From positions 2,108,001-2,172,000 of the forward strand of contig NZ_CP186480.1 in assembly GCF_049354825.1 (NCBI RefSeq): a DNA stretch of 64,000 nucleotides. Direction: 5' to 3'. The position numbers and the translations under genes are program-made. The DNA comes from Novosphingobium sp049354825. Lineage in GTDB: Bacteria; Pseudomonadota; Alphaproteobacteria; Sphingomonadales; Sphingomonadaceae. Under the pieces are notes generated by a model that saw only the letters and a program-made list of their open reading frames with translations, was not told where the DNA came from and did no database searches. Below, piece by piece: positions 17,086 to 25,385 of this stretch (the stretch's first letter is position 1; every line of letters begins with the position of its first letter).

Positions 17086-18030
17086 ATGAGCGACTATCGG
17101 CTGGACGGCAAACGGGTGTGGGTCGCGGGCCATCGCGGCATGGTCGGCAAGGCGCTGGTGCGCCGTCTCGCCAGCGAAAACTGCGAAATCCTGACCGCGG
17201 ACCGCAATGCACTCGACCTGACCGACAAGCAGGCCGTCGCCGCGTGGGTGGCGCGCGAGAAGCCCGACGCCGTGTTCCTGGCGGCCGCGCGTGTGGGCGG
17301 CATCGTTGCCAACGATAGCGCCCCGGTCGATTTCCTGCAGGACAACTTGCTGATCGCCACCGCGGTCATCGCCGGCGCATACGAAGGCGGTGCAGAGAAG
17401 CTGCTCAACCTGGGATCGAGCTGCATCTACCCCCGCCTCGCTCCCCAGCCGATCCCCGAAGATGCGTTGTTGACCGGCCCGCTGGAGCCCACCAACGAGT
17501 GGTACGCGATCGCCAAGATCGCCGCGATCAAGCTCGCCCAGGCCTACCGCAAGCAGTACGGCGCCGACATGATCTCGGCGATGCCGACGAATCTTTACGG
17601 CCCCGGCGACAATTTCGACCTGACGTCCAGTCACGTCATGCCGGCGCTGATTCGCAAGGTCCACGAAGCCAAGCAAACCGGCAGTGCCGTAACGATCTGG
17701 GGCACCGGAACCCCGCGGCGCGAGTTCCTCTATGTCGACGATTGCGCCGACGCCTGCGTGTTCCTGATGAAACATTACTCCGATGCCGGTCACATCAACG
17801 TCGGCAGCGGAGAGGACATTGCCATTCGCGAGCTGGTGCAGGTGGTAATGGACGTCGTCGGTTACGAAGCGGAGGTGATCCGCGACGAAAGCAAGCCCGA
17901 CGGCACCCCGCGCAAGCTCATGGACAATGCCCGCCTCGCCGCGCTCGGCTGGAAGGCCAAGGTGCCGCTGCGCGAAGGTATCGCACGGGCCTACGAATCG
18001 TTTCTCGCCGGCGAAGCCAGGCGGACCTAG
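17086..18030 (+). CDS. fcl: GDP-L-fucose synthase
   Basis: Bifunctional 3,5-epimerase/4-reductase (314 aa) making GDP-L-fucose from GDP-4-keto-6-deoxymannose. The NADP-binding start is VWVAGHRGMVGKALVRRL, the catalytic Ser region is LNLGSSCIYP, and the YxxxK pair is in EWYAIAKIAAIKLA. ATNLYGP-type (MPTNLYGPGDNFD) and GTGTPRREFLYVDD motifs are specific for this family. The length is normal. gmd, which supplies its substrate, is the usual neighbour but is absent from the window. Confidence 0.93.
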   Translation: MSDYRLDGKRVWVAGHRGMVGKALVRRLASENCEILTADRNALDLTDKQAVAAWVAREKPDAVFLAAARVGGIVANDSAPVDFLQDNLLIATAVIAGAYEGGAEKLLNLGSSCIYPRLAPQPIPEDALLTGPLEPTNEWYAIAKIAAIKLAQAYRKQYGADMISAMPTNLYGPGDNFDLTSSHVMPALIRKVHEAKQTGSAVTIWGTGTPRREFLYVDDCADACVFLMKHYSDAGHINVGSGEDIAIRELVQVVMDVVGYEAEVIRDESKPDGTPRKLMDNARLAALGWKAKVPLREGIARAYESFLAGEARRT

Positions 18031-18039
18031 GACGCGGTC

Positions 18040-18969
18040 CTAGCCCGCCGCGAGCAGGTCTTGTGCGGCCAGGCCGTGTTCGTCGACCAGCCCTTCGGGA
18101 TCGGGATGGATTAGGATCTCGATACCGGGAAATTCGCGCATCAGGCGGTGCTCGATCTGGTCCATCACCTCATGCGCGGCGGCGACCGTCATCGCCGGAT
18201 CGACCCAGACGTGGAACTGCACGAAGTCGCGATCGCCCGACGTGCGCGTGCGCAGGTCATGGACGCCGCGCAGCTCCGGATGGCGGGCCACGACCTCGAG
18301 AAAGCGGGTCTTTTTATCGTCGGGCCACTCGCGGTCCATCAGCTGTTCTATCGCGGCCTGCGAAGCGCCCCACGCACCCCACCCCAGCCACGCGGCAATG
18401 CCGAGGCCGAACACGGCATCGGCGCCGGTCAGCCCGGCATACTGGTCGAGCGCGAGCGCAGCGATCACTGCCAGGTTGAGGAAAAGGTCCGACTTGTAAT
18501 GAACGTGGTCGGTCGCGATCGCCAGGCTGCCGGTGCGGGCGATCACATGGCGCTGCCATGCCAGCAACGCGACGGTTGCCACCATCGCGATCGCAGACAC
18601 GGCGATGCCGTCGCCCGCTGCGTCCGTCTCCCCGCCGGCAATGATGCGCTGCCCCGCGCGAAGCGCCAGCATGAGCGCCGAGATCGAGATCAGCACGACC
18701 TGGAACATCGCCGCCAGTGCCTCGGCCTTGCCGTGCCCGAACCGGTGCTCGGCATCGGCGGGTTGCGCGGCGATCCATACCCCCGCCAGCGTCGCCAGGC
18801 TGGCGACGAGATCGAGCACGGTGTCGGCCAGGCTGCCCAGCATCGCGGTCGAACCGGTCTGCCACGCCGCCCAGCTTTTCATGCCCGCCAGCAATAGCGC
18901 CACCGAGATGCTCGCCATCGCGGCGCTGCGGTTGAGGCGTCCGCTGTGGTGAGACGCGGCCTGGCTCAC
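18040..18969 (-). CDS. Cation diffusion facilitator (CDF) metal transporter
   Basis: Inner-membrane divalent-metal/H+ antiporter of 309 aa. The CDF signature is visible: a membrane domain with SLADTVLDLVASL in TM2, then AEHRFGHGKAEALAAM in the cytoplasmic loop. TM5 has IATDHVHYKSDLFLNL (metal-site HxxxD). The cytoplasmic C-terminal domain contains GVHDLRTRTSGDRDFVQFH. Asp and His rather than two Asp in TM2/TM5 leave Zn, Fe or Mn open. The GTG at 18969 is in a GTGA overlap with the pdxH stop. An upstream extension in the same frame lies wholly inside pdxH. Confidence 0.9.
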   Translation of the reverse strand: MSQAASHHSGRLNRSAAMASISVALLLAGMKSWAAWQTGSTAMLGSLADTVLDLVASLATLAGVWIAAQPADAEHRFGHGKAEALAAMFQVVLISISALMLALRAGQRIIAGGETDAAGDGIAVSAIAMVATVALLAWQRHVIARTGSLAIATDHVHYKSDLFLNLAVIAALALDQYAGLTGADAVFGLGIAAWLGWGAWGASQAAIEQLMDREWPDDKKTRFLEVVARHPELRGVHDLRTRTSGDRDFVQFHVWVDPAMTVAAAHEVMDQIEHRLMREFPGIEILIHPDPEGLVDEHGLAAQDLLAAG

Positions 18970-19598
18970 GGATAGAGCATCGTGCTGGCCCAGCCGCCGT
19001 CGGCGCGGGCGGTGAAGCGGCGGCGTTCGTGAAGGCGAAAAGGGCGATCGACCCACAGTTCGATCGCGCGCGGCACCAGCCGAAAGCCGGTCCACTGCGG
19101 CGGCCGCTCTACCGCCCCGCCTTCGAAGCGCTCTTCCGCCTCGCGATAGCGGCGTGCGAACTCGGCGCGGCTCGCGAGTGGCTGTGACTGCTCCGACGCC
19201 ACCGCGCCAAGCTGCGAATCGCGGCTGCGGCTGGCAAAATAAGCGTCGGCGGTCTCGGCATCGACGCGCGCCAGGCTGCCTTCGACACGGATCTGGCGGC
19301 GCAGCGACTTCCAGTGGATCAGCAGCGCCGCCTCAGGGTTGTCGTGAATCTCGCGGCCCTTGCGGCTGTCGGCGTTGGTGTAGAACAGGAATCCTTCGGG
19401 ACCGTGATCCTTGAGCAGCACCATGCGCAGCGACGGCCGCCCGTCGGGCGTCGCGGTGGCCAGCGCCATCGCGTTGGCATCGTTCGGTTCGGTCCGGCGC
19501 GCCTCGGCCAGCCAGGCGTCGATCGTGGCGAAGGGATCGCCGTCGGGGATCGTCTCGCGGGCAATCTCGGCTTCGGGATCGTGGGCGTCGCTTGACAC
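18966..19598 (-). CDS. pdxH: Pyridoxamine 5'-phosphate oxidase
   Basis: FMN-dependent enzyme (210 aa) that oxidises pyridoxine or pyridoxamine phosphate to pyridoxal phosphate. Family motifs: NAMALATATPDGRPSLRMVLLKD, FYTNADSRKGREI (FMN binding), RRQIRVEG, ASRSRDSQLGA, and the C-terminal RPFRLHERRRF. Two GTG codons, 19605-19607 and 19596-19598, are both in frame. The latter has AGGA 11 bases upstream and gives a normal-length protein, so it is preferred, without certainty. It is divergent from the DnaJ-like gene. Confidence 0.92.
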   Translation of the reverse strand: MSSDAHDPEAEIARETIPDGDPFATIDAWLAEARRTEPNDANAMALATATPDGRPSLRMVLLKDHGPEGFLFYTNADSRKGREIHDNPEAALLIHWKSLRRQIRVEGSLARVDAETADAYFASRSRDSQLGAVASEQSQPLASRAEFARRYREAEERFEGGAVERPPQWTGFRLVPRAIELWVDRPFRLHERRRFTARADGGWASTMLYP

Positions 19599-19739
19599 GT
19601 TTGACACTGTCCTGGGGCAAGAGGGCGGCCCCGGGAAAGCGCCCCGGGCCCAGCGGTGCATAGCCGCGCCGGGGCGCGTAGGAAAGGCGCGGCGCAGGCG
19701 GCGCTTGCGGGCGGGGCGCGGCACCCCTAGCTAGGCGCG

Positions 19740-20705
19740 ATGGCCGATCCCTACTCGACCCTGGGCGTGGCGCGCGGCGCCAGCGAAAAGGACATCAAGT
19801 CCGCCTATCGCAAGCTTGCCAAGGAACTTCACCCCGACCGCAATACCGCCAACCCGAAGGCGGCCGAGCGCTTCAGCGAGGTCACCCGCGCGTATGACCT
19901 GCTGTCGGACAAGGACAAGCGCGCCCAGTTCGACCGCGGCGAGATCGATGCCGACGGCAATCCGGCGATGCCGTTCGGCTATGGCGGCGGCGGCGGCGGC
20001 GGCGGCTTCGGCGGCGGGTTTCCCGGCGGCCAGCGCGGCGGCTTCGAGGGCTTCGGCGGACAGGACGGACCCGATATCAGCGACATCTTCGAAGGCCTGT
20101 TCGGCGGTCGCGGCGGCGGAATGGGCGGCGGCATGGGCGGTATGGGTGGCGGTATGGGCAGCGGCCCGCGCGCCCGGCCGGCCCCGCGCGGTGCCAATGC
20201 CCAGTACCGCCTCAACGTCAGCCTGACCGACGCGGCGACGCGCGCCACGCAGCGGATCACCCTGGCCGACGGCAAGACGATCGATCTCAAGCTGCCCGCC
20301 GGGGTCGAGGACGGCACCCAGATGCGCCTGGCCGGCAAGGGCGAGCAGGGCCCGGGCGGCCGCGGGGACGCGCTGGTGACCATCCATGTCCAGTCGCACC
20401 CGTTCCTGCGCCGCGACGGCGACGCGCTGCGGCTCGATCTGCCGATCGCCCTGGATGAAGCGGTCCACGGTGCCAAAGTGCGGGTTCCCACGGCCGAGGG
20501 CCCGGTCATGCTGACGGTGGCGCCGGGATCGTCATCGGGGCGCACGCTGCGCCTCAAGGGCAAGGGCATGAGCCGCAAGGACGGCACCCGCGGTGACCAG
20601 CTGGTGACCCTGCAAATCCAGCTTCCGGACAGCGATGCCGACCTGGCCAGCCGGCTCGAGGGCTGGCGCGATCCCCGCGACTTGCGCGGCAAGCTCGGCG
20701 TCTAG
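19740..20705 (+). CDS. DnaJ-like co-chaperone without zinc finger (CbpA type)
   Basis: Protein of 321 aa with an N-terminal J domain (DPYSTLGVARGASEKDIKSAYR, HPD at about 32-34 in ELHPDRN). A Gly/Phe and Gly/Met-rich linker follows (about 80-145, with repeats of GGGMGG). Two C-terminal substrate-binding beta domains follow (TLADGKTIDLKLPAGVEDGT, VPTAEGPVMLTVAPGSSSG). No CxxCxGxG zinc-finger repeats are present, which places it in class B (CbpA-like) rather than DnaJ proper. It would stimulate DnaK ATP hydrolysis. The linker is encoded by GGC-rich repetitive DNA. Confidence 0.92.
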   Translation: MADPYSTLGVARGASEKDIKSAYRKLAKELHPDRNTANPKAAERFSEVTRAYDLLSDKDKRAQFDRGEIDADGNPAMPFGYGGGGGGGGFGGGFPGGQRGGFEGFGGQDGPDISDIFEGLFGGRGGGMGGGMGGMGGGMGSGPRARPAPRGANAQYRLNVSLTDAATRATQRITLADGKTIDLKLPAGVEDGTQMRLAGKGEQGPGGRGDALVTIHVQSHPFLRRDGDALRLDLPIALDEAVHGAKVRVPTAEGPVMLTVAPGSSSGRTLRLKGKGMSRKDGTRGDQLVTLQIQLPDSDADLASRLEGWRDPRDLRGKLGV

Positions 20706-20708
20706 CGC

Positions 20709-21737
20709 GTGGAGGAACGGCCCATCGCAACCGTGCGCGCCGACAAGGACGCGCCGGCGCTGACCGTTCCCGATCTTTCGCCCGAGGCGCGCCGCAAGGA
20801 CGCGCTGCGCTGGCGTGCGGGCCTGAAGGAGTCGGTCGACGAGCATATCGGTCCCGGCACCAAGGCGCGCCAGATCATCGCCCGGGTCTGGACGGGGGTC
20901 TACAACGACGGGTTCATTCACGCCGGCAACCTGGCCTACATGGCGATCATCGCGCTGTTCCCGTTCTTCATCGTCGGCGCGGCGATCTTTTCGCTGATCG
21001 GCGAACCGGGCCAGCGCGCCGCCTCGATCAACGCCATCCTGCTGGCGCTGCCCCCGGTCGTGGCCAAGGTCATCGAGCCGGTGGCGTTGACGGTGATCGA
21101 CGCGCGATCGGGCTGGCTGCTGTGGGCGGGCGGGATCGTCGGCCTGTGGACCGTCGGCAGCCTGATCGAGACGATCCGCGATATCCTGCGGCGCGCTTAT
21201 GGCACCCCGGCGACGCAGGCGTTCTGGCGCTACCGGCTGCTGTCCACGGGAGTGATCCTGGCCGCGGTCGTGCTGCTGCTGGCGGCGCTGATCGCGCAGG
21301 TCCTGCTGGCAGCCTTCGACAGCGGGCTGGCCGATCGCGCCCCGATCCTGTCCGGGCTGCTTCATTCGCTGGCGCTGTCGCGCTACATCCCGGCGGTGGC
21401 GCTCTATGCCTCGCTGTACCTGCTGTTCCTGTCGCTGACGCCAAGCGCCTATCGCAAGCGGACCTATCCCAAGTGGCCCGGGGCGCTGTTCGTGGCGGGA
21501 TGGTGGACGCTGGTGTCGCTGGCGTTGCCGACGCTGCTGAGCACGGTGTTCAAGTACGACCTGACCTACGGCAGCCTGGCGGGGGTGATGATCGCGCTTT
21601 TCTTTTTCTGGCTCGTGGGACTAGGGATGGTCGTCGGCGCGGAACTCAACGCCGCGCTGGCCGAGACGCCCGAGGAACGAGACATGATCGGCCAGGCCGA
21701 CAATCGCGCCCGGACAACGACGAAACCTGCAGAGTGA
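20709..21737 (+). CDS. YihY/BrkB-family membrane protein
   Basis: Protein of 342 aa with about six membrane helices. It contains the family features NLAYMAIIALFPFFIVGAAIFS, an RAYGTPATQAFWRYRL loop, and PGALFVAGWWTLVSLALPTLLS in the last third. The family was once annotated as RNase BN, which is wrong for these proteins. They are of uncertain function, possibly transporters. The GTG start is 3 bases after the DnaJ-like gene's stop, and fabI starts 10 bases after this gene, so the three probably form an operon. Confidence 0.85.
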   Translation: MEERPIATVRADKDAPALTVPDLSPEARRKDALRWRAGLKESVDEHIGPGTKARQIIARVWTGVYNDGFIHAGNLAYMAIIALFPFFIVGAAIFSLIGEPGQRAASINAILLALPPVVAKVIEPVALTVIDARSGWLLWAGGIVGLWTVGSLIETIRDILRRAYGTPATQAFWRYRLLSTGVILAAVVLLLAALIAQVLLAAFDSGLADRAPILSGLLHSLALSRYIPAVALYASLYLLFLSLTPSAYRKRTYPKWPGALFVAGWWTLVSLALPTLLSTVFKYDLTYGSLAGVMIALFFFWLVGLGMVVGAELNAALAETPEERDMIGQADNRARTTTKPAE

Positions 21738-21747
21738 TGGTGACGGC

Positions 21748-22551
21748 ATGAGCGAATTGATGGCCGGCAAGCGCGGCTTGATCATGGGGCTGGCGAACGA
21801 CAAGTCGCTGGCCTGGGGTATCGCGAAGAAGCTTCGCGAAGCCGGCGCGGAGCTGGCGATATCCTACCAGGGCGAAGTCATGCTCAAGCGCGTCAAGCCG
21901 CTGGCCCAAGAGCTGGGCTGCGACCTGCTGATCGACTGCGACGTTGCCGACATGGCCAACCTCGACGCTGCCTTCGCCACGCTGGCCGACACCTGGCCGG
22001 GGATCGATTTCGTCGTCCACGCCATCGGCTACACCAACAAGGAAGCCCTGCGCGGCAATTACAGCGACGTCACGCTGGACGACTTCCTGATGACCATGAA
22101 CATCTCGGTCTACAGCTTCACCGCGGTTGCCAAGCGCGCCGCGGCGATGATGAATGAAGGCGGGGCGATGCTGACGCTAAGCTACTACGGCGCCGAAAAG
22201 GTCATCCCGCACTATAACGTGATGGGCGTGGCCAAGGCGGCGCTGGAAACCAGCGTGCGCTACCTGGCCAACGATTTCGGCCCGCGCGGCCTGCGCGTGA
22301 ACGCGATCAGCGCCGGACCGATCAAGACCCTGGCGGCATCGGGGATCGGCGATTTCCGCCTGATCCTGAAGTGGAATGAATACAACGCGCCGCTGCGCCG
22401 AAACGTGACGATCGACGATGTCGGGGGTGCCGCGCTGTACTTGCTGTCGGACTTGTCCTCGGGCGTGACCGGCGAGACGCACCACGTCGACGCCGGCTAT
22501 CACACCATCGGCATGAAGCAGGAAGACGCGCCCGACATCGCCCTGGTCTGA
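21748..22551 (+). CDS. fabI: Enoyl-[acyl-carrier-protein] reductase (NADH)
   Basis: Short-chain dehydrogenase (267 aa) that performs the last step of each fatty-acid elongation cycle. It starts with GLIMGLANDKSLAWGIAK, the FabI-type cofactor loop. VHAIGYTNKEALRG follows. The catalytic region is LTLSYYGAEKVIPHYNVMGVAKAAL, with the second Tyr and the Lys in the YxxMxxxK pattern of FabI. The C-terminal part has GPIKTLAASGIGDF. The length is normal. Confidence 0.96.
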   Translation: MSELMAGKRGLIMGLANDKSLAWGIAKKLREAGAELAISYQGEVMLKRVKPLAQELGCDLLIDCDVADMANLDAAFATLADTWPGIDFVVHAIGYTNKEALRGNYSDVTLDDFLMTMNISVYSFTAVAKRAAAMMNEGGAMLTLSYYGAEKVIPHYNVMGVAKAALETSVRYLANDFGPRGLRVNAISAGPIKTLAASGIGDFRLILKWNEYNAPLRRNVTIDDVGGAALYLLSDLSSGVTGETHHVDAGYHTIGMKQEDAPDIALV

Positions 22552-22598
22552 GGCCGCCCGCCCCCGCGCACTTTCGAGGGCCGCGGCCCCGCGCGGGA

Positions 22599-23327
22599 TC
22601 AGCCGCGCAGGAGCAGGATCAGCGGGGTGGTCAGCACCGGTGCGACCTGAATCAGGCTGTTGAACAGGCGCCGGGCACGGCTTTCGCCCACGATCACGGT
22701 GTCGTTGGCGTAAATCTGCGGATCGACGTAATTGCCGCGCCGGATCGCCGCCAGGTTATATAGCGCGGCATAGCGCTGCCCGCCGACCGTGCGCAGCACG
22801 ACCACGTCGTCGAGCTTGGCGTATTCGGCAACGCCGCGCGCGGTCGCCACCGCCTTCATCAGCGTCATCCCGCCGACCACCGGGTAAACGCCCGGCTGGG
22901 TGACCTGGCCATCGACCGTGACGGTCTGGCTGGTCGTTTCCTTTAGGTTCACGGTGACTTGCGGATCGCGCACGTAACCGGCCTTTAGGCGGCGGGCGAT
23001 TTCCTGCGACAGCTGCAGCGGCGTGAGCCCGGCGGCATCGATGGTGCCGGCAATCGGGAAGGCGATGCGCCCCGCGGCATCGGCGGTGACCTGGCGATTC
23101 GTCAGCTCGGGAATGCCGAAGACGTCGACAACCAGCTGGTCGAACGGGCCGATCAGGTAGGCGCGCGAACTGGCGACGAGGTCAGCGCGGCCAGGCGCGG
23201 GCAGCTCGCTTTCGTTGACGACCTGGCTGGCGCCGCTGGCGCCCAGCTGTCCGCCGCTGGTCCCCATCACGGCGCAGCCGCCGAGCAGGAGCGAGAACGC
23301 CGCGAGAGTCAGGGAAATCAGCTTCAT
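22599..23327 (-). CDS. Wza-like polysaccharide export lipoprotein
   Basis: Outer-membrane auxiliary (OMA/Wza) protein of 242 aa. The lipoprotein signal ends LLLGGC. The polysaccharide-export domain begins at YLIGPFDQLVVDVFGIPEL (about residue 57). It continues through GRIAFPIAGTIDAAGLTP to the VTVNLKETTSQTVTVDG stretch, followed by an SLBB-like part (GVYPVVGGMTLMKAV). It is shorter than E. coli Wza and ends in a hydrophobic stretch (VLTTPLILLLRG) that could be the membrane-crossing helix. It is the last minus-strand gene of the exopolysaccharide locus, and its Wzc partner lies 13 kb away. Confidence 0.9.
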   Translation of the reverse strand: MKLISLTLAAFSLLLGGCAVMGTSGGQLGASGASQVVNESELPAPGRADLVASSRAYLIGPFDQLVVDVFGIPELTNRQVTADAAGRIAFPIAGTIDAAGLTPLQLSQEIARRLKAGYVRDPQVTVNLKETTSQTVTVDGQVTQPGVYPVVGGMTLMKAVATARGVAEYAKLDDVVVLRTVGGQRYAALYNLAAIRRGNYVDPQIYANDTVIVGESRARRLFNSLIQVAPVLTTPLILLLRG

Positions 23328-23431
23328 ATCGTTTCAAACCATGTCTTGTTGCGTGGGCGCGCAATTCCCGAAAAAACGCGCCCTAGCCGCGGATTGGCAA
23401 CCTGATGTGAACAGCGGCGCGGCGCGTCAAC

Positions 23432-25384
23432 TCATTTCCCCGCCGCCGCCGCTTCGTGCGCCAGCCAGGCCTGCGTCATCAGCACCGGCCACAAACGGTG
23501 CTCGACATTGCGCGCGCCCGACACGTGCAGCTGCCACAGCTGCTGCACGGCGGCGGCATCGAACAGGCCGCCGTCCCTGAGCGCGCGCGGATCGAGCAGG
23601 TCTTCGGCCCAGTCGCGAAGTGGCCCGCGCAGCCATTCGGCCAGCGGCAATCCGAAGCCCATCTTCGGCCGCTCCATCAGCGCGCGCGGCACGAACCGAT
23701 CGAGCAGCGCGCGCAGCGGCCACTTGGTCTCACCGCCGCGAATCTTCATCCCGATCGGCAGGGTCCACGCGAAGGCGACGACACCGGGATCGAGGAACGG
23801 CACGCGCGTTTCCAGCGACACCGCCATCGCCGCGCGGTCGACCTTGACCAGGATGTCTCCGGGCAAATAGCCGAGCGAATCGAGCGCCATCATCGTTTCC
23901 GCCGGCGCCCAGTCCGCCGTGACGCCAAGCGCGGGCGGTGCGTCGCTATGGGACCTGCGCAGCAGTTCGCCCACCAGCGGATTGGCCGCGATCAGGCGGC
24001 CGTAAAGCTCCGCCACCGATCCGCTTGCCAGCACGTCGGCGGCCTTGTGCAGCTTGTCGCCCACCAGCGCGACCTTGCCGCGCGACACGCGTCCCAGCGC
24101 GCGCTCCCACGCGGCGGGCGAGACGGCGTGGATCAGTCGCCCCGCGCCGCTGCGCAGCGGGCGCGGAATGCGCGACAGCGCCGGCCAGGTCTGCTGCGCG
24201 TAGCGATGGCGGTTGTAGCCGCCGAACATCTCGTCGCCGCCGTCGCCCGACAGCGCGACGGTAACTTCCGCGCGCGCCATCCGGCTGACCAGGAACGTCG
24301 GGATCTGGGACGAATCGGCAAACGGTTCCGAATAGATCGCCGCCAACTGCGGAATCACCGCCAGGGCATCGGCGGGTGCAACGCGCAGTTCGTGATGTTC
24401 GGTGCCGAGGTGCGCGGCCACCTTGCGGGCATGCAGCGCCTCGTCGAAGCGCTCGTCCTCGAAGCCGATGGTGAAGGTCTTGACCGGCCGGGGCGAGGCG
24501 CGCTGCATCAGCGCGACCACCGTGGTCGAATCGATCCCGCCCGACAGGAATGCGCCCAGCGGCACGTCGGAGACCATCTGGCGCTCGATCGCGGCGCCCA
24601 ACACGTTGTCGAGGGCATCGACGGCCGATTGCTCGTCGCCGGCAAAGGGATCGCGGCGCGCGGCGGCGGCGACCGCGACCAGGTCGTACCACCGCGCGAT
24701 CGTTTCGGCGCCGCTGGCTGCCTCGATCGTCACGGTCGTTCCCGGCGCCAGCTTGGCAATGCCGCGATAGACCGACAGCGGCTCGGGCACGTAGAGCTTG
24801 CGGCACAGCTCGGCGATGGCGCGCGGCTCGATCTCCGCGGCAAAGGCGGGGTGCGCGCGCAGTGCCGCCAGGTCGGAGCCGAACAGCAGCCGGCGCGCCG
24901 CGCCCTCGCCCTGCCAGCCGTAATAAAGCGGCTTTTCGCCCAACCGGTCGCGCGCCAGCGTCAGGCGGCGCGCTTCGCGGTCCCACAAGGCGAAGGCGAA
25001 CATCCCGGCGGAGCGCGCCAGCGCGCCTTCGATTCCCCAGGCCTCGATCGCGGCGAGCAGGACCTCGGTATCCGAATGGCCGCGCCAGGCCGGTGCCTTG
25101 CCGGCGGCATCGAGCTCGGCCCGGATGGCGGGGTAATTATAGATTTCGCCGTTATAGGCGATCACGTAGCGCCCGCTGGCCGATGCCATCGGCTGCGCGC
25201 CGGCGGGCGACAGGTCGATGATCGCCAGGCGGCGGTGGACGAAGCCGATACCGGCCGGGTCGTCGGACCAGGTGTCACCGGCGTCGGGCCCCCGATGAAC
25301 GATCGGCAGGCCCATCGCCGGCAGCGCGGCGCGGTCGGCGGCGCTCAGCCCGCCGGGAGCGAACAGGCCTGCGAAACCGCACAT
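23432..25384 (-). CDS. Glutamine-dependent amidotransferase (asparagine-synthase family)
   Basis: Class II glutamine amidotransferase of 650 aa. The start is fixed by MCGFAGLF: the Cys after Met is the glutaminase nucleophile. The glutaminase domain (1-190) shows IVHRGPDAGD and IAYNGEIYNY. The synthetase domain has the PP-loop LSGGIDSTTVVAL and ALSGDGGDEMFGGYNRH. Upstream in-frame codons lie in the neighbouring gene and are excluded. In saccharide loci such proteins often amidate uronic acids (WbpS type) rather than make asparagine. That role is inferred from the location and the nearby uronic-acid genes. It starts one base after the stop of the glycosyltransferase gene. Confidence 0.88.
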   Translation of the reverse strand: MCGFAGLFAPGGLSAADRAALPAMGLPIVHRGPDAGDTWSDDPAGIGFVHRRLAIIDLSPAGAQPMASASGRYVIAYNGEIYNYPAIRAELDAAGKAPAWRGHSDTEVLLAAIEAWGIEGALARSAGMFAFALWDREARRLTLARDRLGEKPLYYGWQGEGAARRLLFGSDLAALRAHPAFAAEIEPRAIAELCRKLYVPEPLSVYRGIAKLAPGTTVTIEAASGAETIARWYDLVAVAAAARRDPFAGDEQSAVDALDNVLGAAIERQMVSDVPLGAFLSGGIDSTTVVALMQRASPRPVKTFTIGFEDERFDEALHARKVAAHLGTEHHELRVAPADALAVIPQLAAIYSEPFADSSQIPTFLVSRMARAEVTVALSGDGGDEMFGGYNRHRYAQQTWPALSRIPRPLRSGAGRLIHAVSPAAWERALGRVSRGKVALVGDKLHKAADVLASGSVAELYGRLIAANPLVGELLRRSHSDAPPALGVTADWAPAETMMALDSLGYLPGDILVKVDRAAMAVSLETRVPFLDPGVVAFAWTLPIGMKIRGGETKWPLRALLDRFVPRALMERPKMGFGLPLAEWLRGPLRDWAEDLLDPRALRDGGLFDAAAVQQLWQLHVSGARNVEHRLWPVLMTQAWLAHEAAAAGK

Positions 25385-25385
25385 C

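Noticed and set aside
19980..20170. GGC-rich repetitive DNA in the DnaJ-like gene, considered as a CRISPR or satellite
   Set aside because: It is in frame and encodes the Gly-rich linker typical of J-domain proteins.
22578..22589. GGGCCGCGGCCC palindrome between the convergent fabI and wza-like genes
   Set aside because: It could be a bidirectional terminator stem, but there is no T run on either side and GC-rich palindromes are common here.
23355..23383. Inverted repeat GGGCGCG...CGCGCCC upstream of the Wza-like gene
   Set aside because: Seven pairs around 15 bases, with the A-run inside the loop rather than after the stem. Neither a convincing terminator nor a clear operator.
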